The notes: generated by a model from the letters alone, not told the origin. A stretch of 64,000 nt of DNA from a bacterium (GCA_024635475.1 JAGXIW010000005.1:100938-164937); one strand, 5' to 3'; positions 43,810-54,283 are shown, counted from the first letter of the stretch. A program made the numbers and translations.

Positions 43810-44124
43810 TTATGCTATTGACAATACTTCTAATTTTGTTAAAATTGGTCTAAATCATGATGTTCTAGCATATCTTTTTTTAGATTTCATCTTAAAAACT
43901 CTTATTTTTTCTCATTTAAATTCTTCAAGAATTTTAAATTCAACTTTAGATCAAGCTATAGTAGGAGTTCCTACTTTTATATCTTTACCTTCTTCATCAG
44001 ATATAAGCATAGCTTCTACAATCATATTTTTTCCAACTTCTTCATCTTTTTGTCTTTTAACTTCAATTATATCTCAAACTTTTACGATAAATTGGTTTCA
44101 ACCAAGTTCTATTACAGCTAACAT
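43810..44124 (-). CDS. rplU: 50S ribosomal protein L21
   Basis: This encodes 104 residues. L21 is a large-subunit protein that binds 23S rRNA. The sequence starts MLAVIELGGNQFIVKVGD, a typical L21 entry (normally YAVIxTGGKQYxVxxGD), then VGTPTIAGSKVEFKILEE and a basic KMKSKKRYARTSGFRP end. No rpmA (L27) follows, although the two are usually paired; here the CHAP gene is next. Confidence 0.93.
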
Positions 44125-44290
44125 ATTTTTTATAATTAATAATTAATATTCAACAACTATTATATTTTATAATCATTAAATTTCAAGTAAATTACAAATT
44201 TCCCCTAATTAAAATTTATAATTATTCTAGAAATTTAAAAAAAGTTCACAAAAACTTTATGTTTTAGTTTTTCTTCTTATGTCTTATTTT

Positions 44291-44365
44291 TGGCTGGGAT
44301 GGTAGGATTCGAACCTACGGAATGGTGGAGTCAAAGTCCACTGCCTTACCACTTGGCGACATCCC
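44291..44365 (-). tRNA. tRNA-Gln(UUG)
   Basis: A 75-nt tRNA with CCA encoded, on the minus strand. Acceptor GGGATG pairs with CATCCC; the D arm is GCCAAGTGGTAAGGC; the anticodon stem is GTGGA/TCCAC with loop CTTTGAC (anticodon TTG); the T arm is GTAGGTTCGAATCCTAC. It reads CAA/CAG. Confidence 0.96.
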
Positions 44366-44429
44366 AATAATGTACTTTTTTAAAAAAAGCTTTTATAGTA
44401 TATAAAAAATTTTCAAAAGTCAAAAAAAA

Positions 44430-45323
44430 TTAAAAAGTTTTACTTTCTTCACTATCATCATAAGGGTCAAGATGAATCAAAATTTTTGCTTGAGATAAAA
44501 ATGATTTTATTTCGTATTCTACTTTATCTCATATATGATGTGCATCAAACAATGATATTTCTTTATCAAAAACCAAGTGAAAATCTATAAAAACATCATC
44601 TCAAGATTTTCTTGAATTTAAAAAATGGTAAGAAGATACTCTTTTATCTGTATTTAATATTGTAGTTATAATTTTGTCAAGAATTTCTTGATCAAGTTTT
44701 CTATCCATAAGCATATGATATCATTCTGTAATAATTTCTTTACTTGAAGTTAATATATATATTCAAATAATTATAGCAACAATACTATCTATTATCACAT
44801 ATCATGTAAATTTTATCAGTATCAATGAAAAAATTATTCATAGATTTGTATAAAGATCAGTCTTGTAATGTAACATATCAGCTCTGATTGTCAGATTATT
44901 TGTTATTTTAGCGACTTTTCATAGATAATAGACAAGACTTCAAGTTAATATTATAGAAATAATCATTACATAAATAGATATATTTAGATTTACTATAACT
45001 CAATTTTCAATTATCTTATTTATCGCAAAATAAATTAGCAATATTCAGGAAACTCAAACAATACTTCATTCAAGAACAGCTCAAATTCATTGTATTTTTC
45101 ATTTTCAATAGTTGTAAAGTGATGTATCTTGATCTCCTGAAGTTTTTATAACATATAAATTGAAAAGTGATATTAAGAAATCTAGTATAGAATCCAAAGC
45201 AGATGATAAAAGAGCTAGACTTCAAGTCATAAGTCCAACTACTGATTTTATGACAACAAGTATTATAGCAGTTATATTTGCCATAATTATTGGTCTTGCC
45301 ATTCATTTTTTATCTATTTGCAT
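44430..45323 (-). CDS. Cation diffusion facilitator (FieF/CzcD-like)
   Basis: This encodes 297 residues with six TM helices and a cytoplasmic C-terminal domain. The metal-transport site is visible as LLSSALDSILDFLIS in TM2 (DxxxD) and ADMLHYKTDLYTN in TM5 (HxxxD). The C-terminal domain has the usual FHLVFDKEISLFDAHHIGD. It would export divalent metals such as zinc, iron or manganese in exchange for protons. It is the second metal transporter in this stretch, after TerC. The start region MQIDKKWMARPI is short. Confidence 0.92.
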
Positions 45324-45417
45324 TTGTTTCCCTAAAAAAATAAGTTTTCATAATAAGTTTTCATAATGATAAGGATTTTTTATTTAAGTCAAATTTTTAG
45401 ATTCTATTAATCAAAAT

Positions 45418-45527
45418 TTGAATAATTGTAAAAATTGAATATAATGTCTTAAAATTTAACAAATTCAGGATAAGTTCTAAAGATAGACTTAGATTTAAAC
45501 TTCTTTGAAATTGAGAAGTCTTTTTTT
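45418..45527 (+). promoter_or_regulatory. Promoter followed by a terminator-like hairpin upstream of rlmE
   Basis: TTGAAT (45418-45423), a 16-nt spacer and TATAAT (45440-45445) form a good promoter. About 50 nt downstream, ACTTCT (45499-45504) pairs with AGAAGT (45514-45519) and is followed by CTTTTTTT. That would end a transcript of about 75 nt before the rlmE start (45569). It could be a small RNA or an attenuator for the rlmE-polA unit. No riboswitch family is recognised. Confidence 0.4.
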
Positions 45528-45568
45528 ATGATATTTGAGGTCATGATTATATTTACTAAATAATTAAA

Positions 45569-46195
45569 ATGCCTAAAAAAACTAAAAGGCCAAAACCATA
45601 TGTGATGCATGATCCTTACTTTTTAAAAGCAAAAAAAGAAGGTTATAGGGCTAGGAGTGTGTATAAACTTATAGAGATGCAAGAAAGATTTTGACTGATA
45701 AAAGAGTGAATGAATATCTGTGATTTATGAGCTGCTCCTGGTAGCTTTATACAGTATATAAAAAGAATTATTAAAGATACTGGGCAAATAGTTGGAATAG
45801 ATATAAAACCAATAAATAAATACACTCAAAAAAATATAAATACAATAGTTCACTCAGTTTTTGAATTTGATACTTTAAAACCCAAGGTTGAACAGTTTAT
45901 CTGAGAAGGGAAGCAATTTGATTTAGTAACTTCAGATATTGCACCAAACACAACATGACACAAATGAGTTGATCAATATGCCTCTGTTGAGTTAAACATT
46001 GAGATACTTAAATTTGGTGATGTGTTTTTAAAAAAATGATGAAACCTAATTTTAAAGGTATTTAAATGAGAAGATTTTATTGATTTGATTCAAGAAATAA
46101 AACCTAGATTTAAAAATATGAAAGAGTTCAAACCTCATGCAACGAGAGATAGAAGCTTTGAAATTTATGTGATTTGTGAGTGAAAAATAAATTAG
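45569..46195 (+). CDS. rlmE: 23S rRNA 2'-O-methyltransferase RlmE (FtsJ)
   Basis: This encodes 208 residues. RlmE methylates U2552 of 23S rRNA late in 50S assembly. The SAM-binding Rossmann motif MNICDLGAAPGSFIQYI, the Asp of VTSDIAPNTTGHKGVDQY, and LILKVFKGED with the catalytic Lys, then KPHATRDRSFEIYVIC are present. The K-D-K-E tetrad is complete. The N-terminal basic YFLKAKKEGYRARSVYKL matches the family. polA starts 18 nt after its stop. Confidence 0.95.
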
Positions 46196-46213
46196 AATAA
46201 TAATAAAAATTAT

Positions 46214-47746
46214 ATGGCAAAATACTACGATACAATCCTATGAGAATATGTAAAAAATCCTTGATCAAGAGGATTGTCTTTGGATAATTTAGCTGTAAAA
46301 TATCTTGATTACAAAACTATTAGTTATGACGAAGTTACAAATAAAAAGAAATTAAATTTTGAAGATGTAGATTTAGTAAGTGCTTCTATTTATAGTGGGG
46401 AAGATGTGTATATAACTTGGGAATTGTATAAGAAACAATTGGATTTAGCACCCCTTATCAAGGGGGAAGGCGAACAAAGTGAGCAGGGGAATTTCTCAAT
46501 CCTCCACGACATCGAAATCCCACTTATTGAAGTCCTAAGGGATATGGAAATAACTTGAGTGAAGGTTGATAGAGATAAATTAAAATGAGTTTGAATGCTT
46601 CTTGAAAATGAAATTGCATCACTTCAAAAAGAAATTTATAATCTAGCTTGAGAAGAATTCAACATAAAATCACCAAAACAAGTTGCAGATATACTTTTTA
46701 TAAAATTATGACTCGATTCATGAAAAAAGAATAAAACAGGTTTTTCAGTTGATAATGAAGTTTTGGAATTTCTTGCAAAAAATAATGAGATAGCAAGAAA
46801 GATGATAGAATATAGAACTTATACAAAATTACTTTCAACTTATGTAGATTGATTGCTTTGAGAACTTGATGATGATGATATAATTCATACAAATTATAAT
46901 CAAACAGTAACAAGTACAGGTAGACTTAGTAGCACAAATCCAAACTTACAAAATATCCCAACTTGAAATTGAATAGCATGAGAAATAAGAAATGCTTTTA
47001 TCCCATTAAATGCAGATGAAGTAATTATGGCATTTGATTATTCACAAGTTGAAGTTAGGTTATTGGCTATTATGTCAGGTGATGAAAACCTATTAAATGC
47101 TTTTAAAAATAATATAGATATTCACTACAATACTGCTAAATTTATGTTTGGTAAGGATAACATATCAAAAGAAGAAAGAAAAATAGCAAAATCAGTCAAT
47201 TTTTGAGTAATTTATGGTATAAGTGCTTTTTGACTTAGTAAGATGATTGATGGTTGAGTTGGAGAATGTAAAAAATATATAGACAAATTTTATGAAAATT
47301 ATCCAAGTGTTAAAGAATTTTTTGATAAAGTTGTAGAAAATTGTAAAGAAACTTGATATGTAGAAACACTTTTTTGAAGAAAGAGAATTATTAATGGGAT
47401 CAATGATAGTAATAGAATTATAGCAGATGCTTGAAAAAGAGAAGCTATCAATATGCCAGTTCAGTGAACAGCAGCTGATATAATTAAGCTTGCAATGATT
47501 GAAATACATAATTTTTTCAAAGAAAATAATCTAAAATCAAAGATGATTATGCAAGTACATGATGAACTTGTATTTAGTGTAAAAAAAGATGAAAAAGATA
47601 TAGTAGAAAAAAATGTAAAATCTATAATGGAAAAAGTGTTAGATAATCACAAGTTGGAAATTATAAATTATAAGTTAGAGGAAAATCATATTATTCCACT
47701 AGTTGTAGATGTGGGAATATGAAATAATCGGGGAGAAGCAAAGTAG
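46214..47746 (+). CDS. polA: Family A DNA polymerase, polymerase domain with only a remnant exonuclease domain
   Basis: This encodes 510 residues against about 900 for full PolA. The start YYDTILGEYVKNPGSRGLSL corresponds to the last third of the 3'-5' exonuclease domain (VYITWEL ends it); the 5' nuclease and exonuclease motifs I and II are absent. The polymerase domain is intact: [19 protein letters not shown], motif [15 protein letters not shown], the O helix with [14 protein letters not shown], and motif [13 protein letters not shown] palindromic repeat is inserted at residues 79-100. The gene begins 18 nt after rlmE. Its last 20 codons are repeated at 48896-48957. Confidence 0.92.
46450..46515. 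repeat. Palindromic repeat inserted in frame in polA
   Basis: CCCCTTATCAAGGGGG is a near-perfect inverted repeat, followed about 20 nt later by GCAGGGGAATTTC. The GC content is much higher than in flanking DNA. It encodes [15 protein letters not shown] in the polA frame, at the junction between the exonuclease remnant and the polymerase domain. It is of the same style as the repeat at 2005-2085. Confidence 0.7.
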
Positions 47747-47765
47747 GGTATAGTAATAGAAATAT

Positions 47766-47839
47766 TTGCATTTTATTCAATAAATGATATACTAATTATA
47801 GTTTACTGTAAATGATTTACTGTAAACTGTTTACAGTAA
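47766..47839 (+). promoter_or_regulatory. Promoter and palindromic operators before the winged-helix/PRTase gene
   Basis: TTGCAT (47766-47771), a 16-nt spacer and TATACT (47788-47793). Downstream, TTTACTGTAAA (47802-47812) is a short palindrome, and 47817-47839 is a perfect 11-bp inverted repeat (TTACTGTAAAC, centre T, GTTTACAGTAA). The second ends 12 nt before the start codon. The sites overlap the expected transcription start, as for an autoregulated repressor. Confidence 0.75.
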
Positions 47840-47851
47840 TAATTATTATAT

Positions 47852-48880
47852 ATGAAATATCATTTTAAATCATTGAAACAAATTCTTGATTTGTTTGAGA
47901 CAAATGAGATTATTGGAGCTACTGAAATCTCTATAAAATTATCAAAAAGTAGAACTATAATACACAAGTATCTTAAAGAATTAGTTAAACAAAAGAAATT
48001 AAAAAAAGTAGGTAATTGACCTCATACAAAGTATAAAATAGTTAATTCTGGATTAATTACTAATAATTTAATAGAATTAGATAATGTTATAAATTCAGAT
48101 TTTTTACCTCTTTATAAAACTACAAAAACTTTAGAAGATATTTTCTATAAATTTACTCCAGAATGAAGAATTTTAAGGTGATTTAATTGATTAAAAGAGT
48201 GGTGTAGTGAAAGAAATTTAGATGTAGAAGAAAAAATAACAAATTATATTTCTATTTACAATCATATACAAAGTTTACAGGATCATTGTTGATTATTAGT
48301 AGCAAAAGATATATTTTGAAAACATTTTGAGAAAGTATTTTTAGATAGTGTTTTTTATTCTGATCAATATAAACGGATGGAATTTTGAAGGGGAAAACTT
48401 GCTGAGATGACTTTTTATGCTAAAACATCACAAAATAAAGAACTTATAAATCAAAGCATAAATGAGATTATATTGAAGCTTGAGTGTTTTATAAAAAAAG
48501 AAAAGTTCGATGCAATAGCTATTACTCCCTGGAGTATAGATAGGAAAAATCAACTTCTTCAATTTCTAAAAATAAAACTAAAAAGTTTAGATATTCCTTT
48601 TGTAAATGTTATCAAATATTATGCAAACAATATTGCAATTCCACAAAAGTCTCTTAAAACAAGGGAACAAAGGATACAAAATGCTCGTAATACGATTTTT
48701 GTTGATGATGAAAACATATCTAAGTACAAAAAGATATTGTTGATTGATGATTTTGTATGATCTGGAGCTACACTCAATGAAACGGCTTCAAAATTAAAAC
48801 AAGAATGAGTTAAAGTAATTTATTGATTTGCTTTTGTTTGAAATCTAAATCTAGAGTATGAAGTGATAAATGAAGTGTAA
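47852..48880 (+). CDS. Winged-helix regulator fused to a phosphoribosyltransferase-type (ComF-like) domain
   Basis: This encodes 342 residues. Residues 1-70 form a winged helix (LKQILDLFETNEIIGATEIS, SKSRTIIHKYLKELVKQKKL, GPHTKYKIV). The C-terminal part (about 190-342) is a type I PRTase fold with the PRPP loop KKILLIDDFVGSGATLNETA and an upstream KSLKTREQRIQNARNTIFV, as in ComF-like proteins. The layout resembles PurR-like and other PRTase regulators, where PRPP or a nucleotide tunes DNA binding. It lies behind its own palindromic operators. It sits between polA and a second copy of the polA tail, indicating an inserted cassette. Confidence 0.87.
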
Positions 48881-48895
48881 AAATTTTAAATAATA

Positions 48896-48957
48896 TATCA
48901 TTTATTCCACTAGTTGTTGATGTATGAGTTGGTAATAATCGGGGAGAGGCAAAGTAA
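48896..48957 (+). pseudogene. Duplicated 3' end of polA
   Basis: These bases encode [17 protein letters not shown] followed by TAA, nearly identical to the polA end [17 protein letters not shown] (copy at 47685-47746). There is no start codon or upstream coding part. It lies just after the regulator gene and before the terminator at 48985, so it may be the original polA end left behind when the regulator cassette came in. Confidence 0.85.
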
Positions 48958-48984
48958 ACGAATAGTGAAAAGTTGATAGTGATT

Positions 48985-49034
48985 AAAAATACAAAAATAT
49001 CCTCTTTCGAAAAGAGGATATTTTTGTATTTTTT
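48985..49034. terminator. Strong bidirectional terminator
   Basis: AAAATACAAAAATATCCTCT pairs with its complement over about 23 bp around a short TCG loop, with long A and T runs. It ends the polA/regulator unit and the convergent gene stopping at 49034. Confidence 0.85.
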
Positions 49035-49567
49035 TAGTTTAATATAATACCAATTTTTTCTTTTACGATTTTTGATAATAAAAGTAGTTTCTTAGTTTCT
49101 TCAAGCATATTTAATTGGTAATCTATATGTTTTAAAGAATTTGAATGATTATCAAGATTTGGTATTTCTAAAACTTTTAATTTTTCAGATTTTTTAAACT
49201 CTAACTCTGATATTTCTATTTGATTCTCAATATGTTTTAATAATATTTCTAAGACAAGTTGTGAAGAATTTTGAATTAATTCATTTATAACTCATTCTTC
49301 AAAATTAGTTTTTCTAATTTCTTCAAGTTTTTCTTTTCAAACAGTTAAAGTAAATTTTTCAGCTCATATACAATTATTTAATTGAATCATTTCTCAATTT
49401 AGATAAATTGTATGATTTCAAATTCATGTTACTTCTCATTCAATATTTTTATCAATACCAGCAAATTTTAAAATTGCATGGTCGCCAATTTTAAAGGTGG
49501 TTCATTTAATTGTTGTTATTTTACCTTCAACATAAAGAGAAAGAGGTTGATTACCAACTGAACTCAT
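49034..49567 (-). CDS. Hypothetical protein, beta-rich N-terminus and coiled-coil C-terminus
   Basis: This encodes 177 residues. The first 95 residues are beta-rich with regularly spaced glycines (LYVEGKITTIKGTTFKIGDH, AGIDKNIEGEVTGIGNHTIY, GAEKFTLTVGKEKLE), resembling a small OB- or SH3-like barrel. The remainder is a long amphipathic helix rich in L, E and K. No family recognised and no signal peptide. It is divergent from dnaB and convergent with the polA/regulator unit. Confidence 0.75.
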
Positions 49568-49805
49568 AATAAAAAAATTAAAAAATAAATACATTGACAA
49601 ACATATTACAATCATTATTAAATATAATGCAAATATTTTTTATGAAAAAGCTTGTTTTTTCACAACTTTCTTACAGATAAAAAGAATTTAACATTTACAA
49701 ATTTAATAAAAAGAATAAAGTAAGAGTAATAACAAAATATAAAATAGAAATATGAATATCAGTATTTCTATTTTATATTTTTACTTATATATTTTATAAT
49801 TTACT

Positions 49806-51131
49806 ATGCTAAAAGTTCCTCCACATTCGCAAGAAGCAGAAAAATCAGTACTTTGAAGTCTGCTTATTGATAAAGATTGATTTATAGTTATCTGAGATTT
49901 ATTGAAATCAGAAGACTTTTACGATGATGCAAATGCTATTATTTATAATTCTATGTTTGATTTATATAAAAATCATCGCCCAATAGATATTATAACAGTA
50001 AAAGAAAAATTAGATGATAAAAAATTATTAGACAAGGTTTGATGAATAGTTTATTTGACAGAATTAATAGATATAGTTCCAACTACTGCAAATATATATG
50101 AATATGCTCAAATAGTTAAAAATAAAGCAGTTTTAAGAAGATTAATTAAGTGATGAAATGATATAATTTCTTATTGATATGATGAAGCTTCTTCTATCAA
50201 TGAATTACTTGAGAAATCTGAAAAATCTCTTTTTGATATTACCCAAGTATTTATAAAAAATAAATTAGTGCATATAAATGAGATTTTGACACAAAGATAT
50301 GAAGAATTCGCTGAAGTTCATGAAAACCCAAATATGATAAAAAATCATAGATTACAATTATGATATAAATCACTTGACTTCAAACTAGGATGATTAAAAT
50401 GATGAGATATGGCAATAATTGCAGCAAGACCAAGTATGTGAAAAACAGCTCTCTGTTTGAATATAGCACAAAATATGTGATTAAGATGAAAAAGTATTGC
50501 TATATTTAGTCTGGAAATGAGTAAAGAACAATTAACAGATAGGATGATATCTTCAGCTATGTGAATTGATAGTTGGAAATTGGCAAAATGAGAACTTGAA
50601 GATGAGGAATTCTCTCGTATTTGAGAGGCTATGGAAAAACTTAGTGAAGCAAATATATATATAGATGATTCTGCTTGATGAAGTTTGATGGATTTGAAAA
50701 GTAAAGCAAGAAGATTAAAAATGGAAAATTGACTTGATATGATTATTATAGATTATTTACAACTTATGAGTACTTGAAATACTTTTAATAGGGTTCAAGA
50801 AATAAGTGAAATAAGTCGTGGAATAAAAACTCTTGCAAGAGATTTAAATATACCTATAATAGCTCTTAGCCAATTATCTAGAGCTGTAGAATCTCGTCCT
50901 GATAAGAGACCAGTACTTTCTGATTTGAGAGAATCATGAAGTATAGAACAAGATGCTGATATAGTAATGATGATGTATAGGGAAGAATATTATGATGAAT
51001 TTACAGAAAGAAAATGAATTACAGAAATTTTTATAAGAAAAAATAGAAATGGCCCAACATGAACAGCTGAACTTATGTTTGAAAAAAGACATCAAAAATT
51101 TCTTGAGATTGAAAAGAATGTATCAGAATAA
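49806..51131 (+). CDS. dnaB: Replicative DNA helicase
   Basis: This encodes 441 residues. DnaB is the hexameric 5'-3' replicative helicase. N-terminal domain: [20 protein letters not shown]. RecA-like domain: Walker [19 protein letters not shown] (Gly is TGA), [17 protein letters not shown], Walker [15 protein letters not shown], the [13 protein letters not shown] block, [35 protein letters not shown], and the Arg finger region KNRNGPTGTAELMF. Full length with no intein. Confidence 0.97.
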
Positions 51132-51228
51132 AGAATGTAAAATGCAGAATATAGATAAAAATTTATTATTCTGAAATAAATTCAAGATGATTATGTTTTA
51201 AACTTTTATACACTTAATAATTATTTTT

Positions 51229-52521
51229 ATGCAAGACAATATTAATACTTTAGCCAGACATTATTTACCTGATGATCATAGGTATTTTACTTTTTTGAAA
51301 AAAGTATTTCGTCATGAATTCCGTAAAAATTGATTTAGAAGAATTTCTTTGTCTTACCTTGAAAGTACTCAATTACATAATAATGTTTTTGGTGAAGAAT
51401 TTGTAAAAAGTAATATTTTTAATGTAGAAAATGATAAATGATTAAGACTTAATTCAAATTTATGAGTAATTAGTGCTTATTTACATTGAGAATTAAAAGA
51501 AGAAATCCAACCTGTTTATTTGTACCATATTGATAAATATTTTAATAAAAATATTTCAAATTTTAATTCTTATAATGAGAGTTATTTTATCGGATGAGAT
51601 ATAGTTTGAGAAACAGATCCTATTTTGGATTCTTTGCTTATTTATATGACATATTCGACTTTAAACAAGATAGGGTTAGAAAATACTTTTAATATAACTA
51701 TAAATACAGTATTAAATAAAAAAGAAAGTGATATTTATATCCAAGATTTAAAAGATTTTTATGAGAATAAAAGACATCTTTTGTCTGAAAAATGACTAAA
51801 ATATTTAGATAAAACTCCTTTAAAATTGTTAAAATTGGATAGTGAAAATGAAAAGATTTTAGCTTTGGAGTCACCAAAAATAATGAATTATCAGAAAAAA
51901 GATTCAAAAGAATATTTTAAAAAATTGATTTCTTATCTCGATATGTTAAAAATTCCTTATGAAATAGATAATTTACTTGTACCAGATTTTGAATACTCTT
52001 CAAATTCAATATGGTTTTTTAAAAAAAATAATGATACAAAAACTATATCAAAATGATGAAGGTATAATTATCTATCAAAGATTATGTGAAATGCTAAAGA
52101 AATTTGAGCTGTTTGATTTTGTATAAATGTGGATTGTCTTATAGAAATGCTTAGAGAAAATAATATAAAAATCAAAAATAAAGATGAACTAGATCTTTAT
52201 TTTATACAACTTGGAGATGATGCTAAAAAAATAGTTTTTAATTTGAGTTTGGAGGCAAGAGAAAAGGGAATAAAAACAATGGTATCTCTTTGAACTCCGT
52301 CTATGAAAGAACAGATTTTAAAAGCACAAAGAATTAAAGCCAAATTTATTGTGATAGTTGGTATAATGGAAGCAAAAAATGGTGTATTTCAAGTCAGAGA
52401 TATGACAAAATGAACTCAAGAAGAGGTAAAAAAAGATGACATACTTGATTATATAATTTGAAAAATTGGAAACGAAAACCTCGATTTTTATTGTCCAGTA
52501 AAGGATTTGGTAATAGAATAA
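51229..52521 (+). CDS. Histidyl-tRNA synthetase paralogue lacking catalytic motifs
   Basis: This encodes 430 residues and aligns along the whole length of HisRS: RHYLPDDHRYFTFLKKVFRH, NGFRRISLSYLESTQL, IGGDIVGETDPILDSLLIYM, YLDMLKIPYEIDNLLVPDFE, GGRYNYL and GAVGFCINVDCLIEML, and the anticodon domain with TMVSLGTPSMKEQILKAQRI. Key sites are lost. The LRPEGT motif reads LRLNSNLG, the FR.ER..GR.R.F.Q motif 2 reads FNKNISNFNSYNESYF, and the VRGLDYY His motif reads VPDFEYS. It is probably not an active synthetase. It might be regulatory, like GCN2 or HisZ relatives; no hisG is nearby. It follows dnaB by 97 nt. Confidence 0.87.
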
Positions 52522-52555
52522 AAAAAATGACTAGATTTCTCTAGTCATTTTTTTT
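52521..52555. terminator. Bidirectional terminator
   Basis: AAAATGACTAGA pairs with TCTAGTCATTTT around TTTC, with A and T runs. It lies between the HisRS paralogue (plus) and the gene ending at 52554 (minus). Confidence 0.85.
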
Positions 52556-54170
52556 ATTCTTTACTTTTTTCTATTTTTCAGAAAAAGTACCTTTTTTCTG
52601 TATTATCTCATGATTTTTCAGAAGTGTAAATTCAGTTAGAATCAAAAAATAATTTTTTATTAGGGATATACGAATTGTTAATAAAATGATTTTTATAAAA
52701 ATTTATTTTATTTCAAGGTAACAATGTATTTTGTAATTCAGATAATAAATCCCATATATGTTCACCATTATATATTTTTTCATTATCTAAAGGTATTTGT
52801 AAATTTATTTCTCAAGAATTAGTATCAATGCTAAATATAGAAGAAAGTTTATTATTTTTATATAACCTTATTAAATGATGTAATACTCAAAACATAGGTT
52901 TTCAATTTTGATATAATCAATCAGTTTTTATTTCTATTACATCTAATGGATTTATTTTTACATTGAGTTTTGTATTAAGTAGAAGTTTTGGAAATGAACT
53001 TATATTTAAATCATATACTTCACTGTATAATATTTTGAAAAAATTAAGATTTATAGAATCTTTTTTTGCTATAAGTGTTCAGTTTTCTTCATTATAGACA
53101 AAGAAATTACTTAAACCAATATCAGTATTTTTTAATACATTTTTTACTTTATTAGATAATTTATCTTTTTCTAGATTATTAGTTAGTGTTTTAAATGATT
53201 TACTAAGAACAGATTTTTTCATTGTAGTTCAAGATATAGTTCATTCTTGTATTATTTCTCAGCTCTTATCAACAATTTTATAAATTCAAGTTATTTCTCT
53301 TTTTTCTACATTTATTAATTCAGCTTCAACTCTAAACGGTCATTGCCATTTTTCAACATTGAATAATTGTTTTACTGAAAGAGATCTAAAAGTTAGAAAT
53401 TCAAATTTTTCTCATTTTTGTTCTCTTGTTTCTCATCAGTTCAACATATATGAGATTCAACTTGATAATACTTGAGCAGCTCATTCTGTAAGAAAATATT
53501 TATCAACATTTCAATTATCATCTATCATTTTTGGGTTTATTTCTCATTTTATTTTATCTCAAATATTAGGAGTATTTTTACCGTGACATTCTAATTCACA
53601 ACTTTTAGCTAATATTATAGGATCTGATTGAAGTAAAAATAAATTTGGGTCAATTTCGACATTATTTTTTGGTCAAATAACTTTATCTTTCTTGTATTCA
53701 TCTAAATTACTAGAGTTAAATGGAATTTGTAAGTTTTCACTTATAGAAAGTACTTTTATATTCTTTTGATATAATCAGTCTTCTTTTATCGTTATGCTAT
53801 GTCAAGGGATAATCATTATACCATCGAGATTCATAATTTTATCTCATAAATATAAATTTTTTCAAGTAATTACCTTATATAACTTTACCAAATTAACTCA
53901 AGGAACAATAGGTAAATTTGAAAAATGTCATTTTAGTATTTCACTATCTTTTCTAACTACAATATCTCATTCTATATTTACAGAAAAAGAATCATTTAAA
54001 ATAGAATCATTACCAATTTTTTTTATTCTGTTGCATAGTTCTTCTGATTTAATTCATGTATTTTTAGTTAAGTGTAATACTTTTTCAGGAATGCCAGGAA
54101 TTCAGTCTATAATTTCAGGAGTAACTGGTTGAACTCAATCAGGTAATTTTGGTAAATTTGAACTGGACAT
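52554..54170 (-). CDS. Hypothetical protein with hotdog (FabA/FabZ-like) segments
   Basis: This encodes 538 residues and is soluble. Residues around 60-95 contain EILKGHFSNLPIVPGVNLVK, which matches the GHFP..P.MPGV active-site motif of FabZ-type dehydratases including its His. Around residues 230-330, YFLTEGAAQVLSSGISYMLN, then KFEFLTFRSLSVKQLF and GEIIQEGTISGTTM look like the E.AQ helix and later strands of a second hotdog unit. The rest (the last 200 residues) is unrecognised. It may be an acyl-thioester-binding protein, but the link is by motif only. It is a single gene flanked by terminators. Confidence 0.75.
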
Positions 54171-54245
54171 ATATAAATTTTTTAAATTTTAAATACAGAT
54201 ATATATAACTAGATTTAATAAAAAGTCAATAAAAAATAATGTCAA

Positions 54246-54278
54246 AAAAATAGACTAGATTTTTCTAGTCTATTTTTA
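54246..54278. terminator. Terminator
   Basis: AAATAGACTAGA pairs with TCTAGTCTATTT, followed by T on the plus side and A on the other. It lies between two minus-strand genes, closing the large membrane protein gene. It is similar in sequence to the 52521 terminator (shared GACTAGA core). Confidence 0.75.
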
Positions 54279-54283
54279 AGTAA

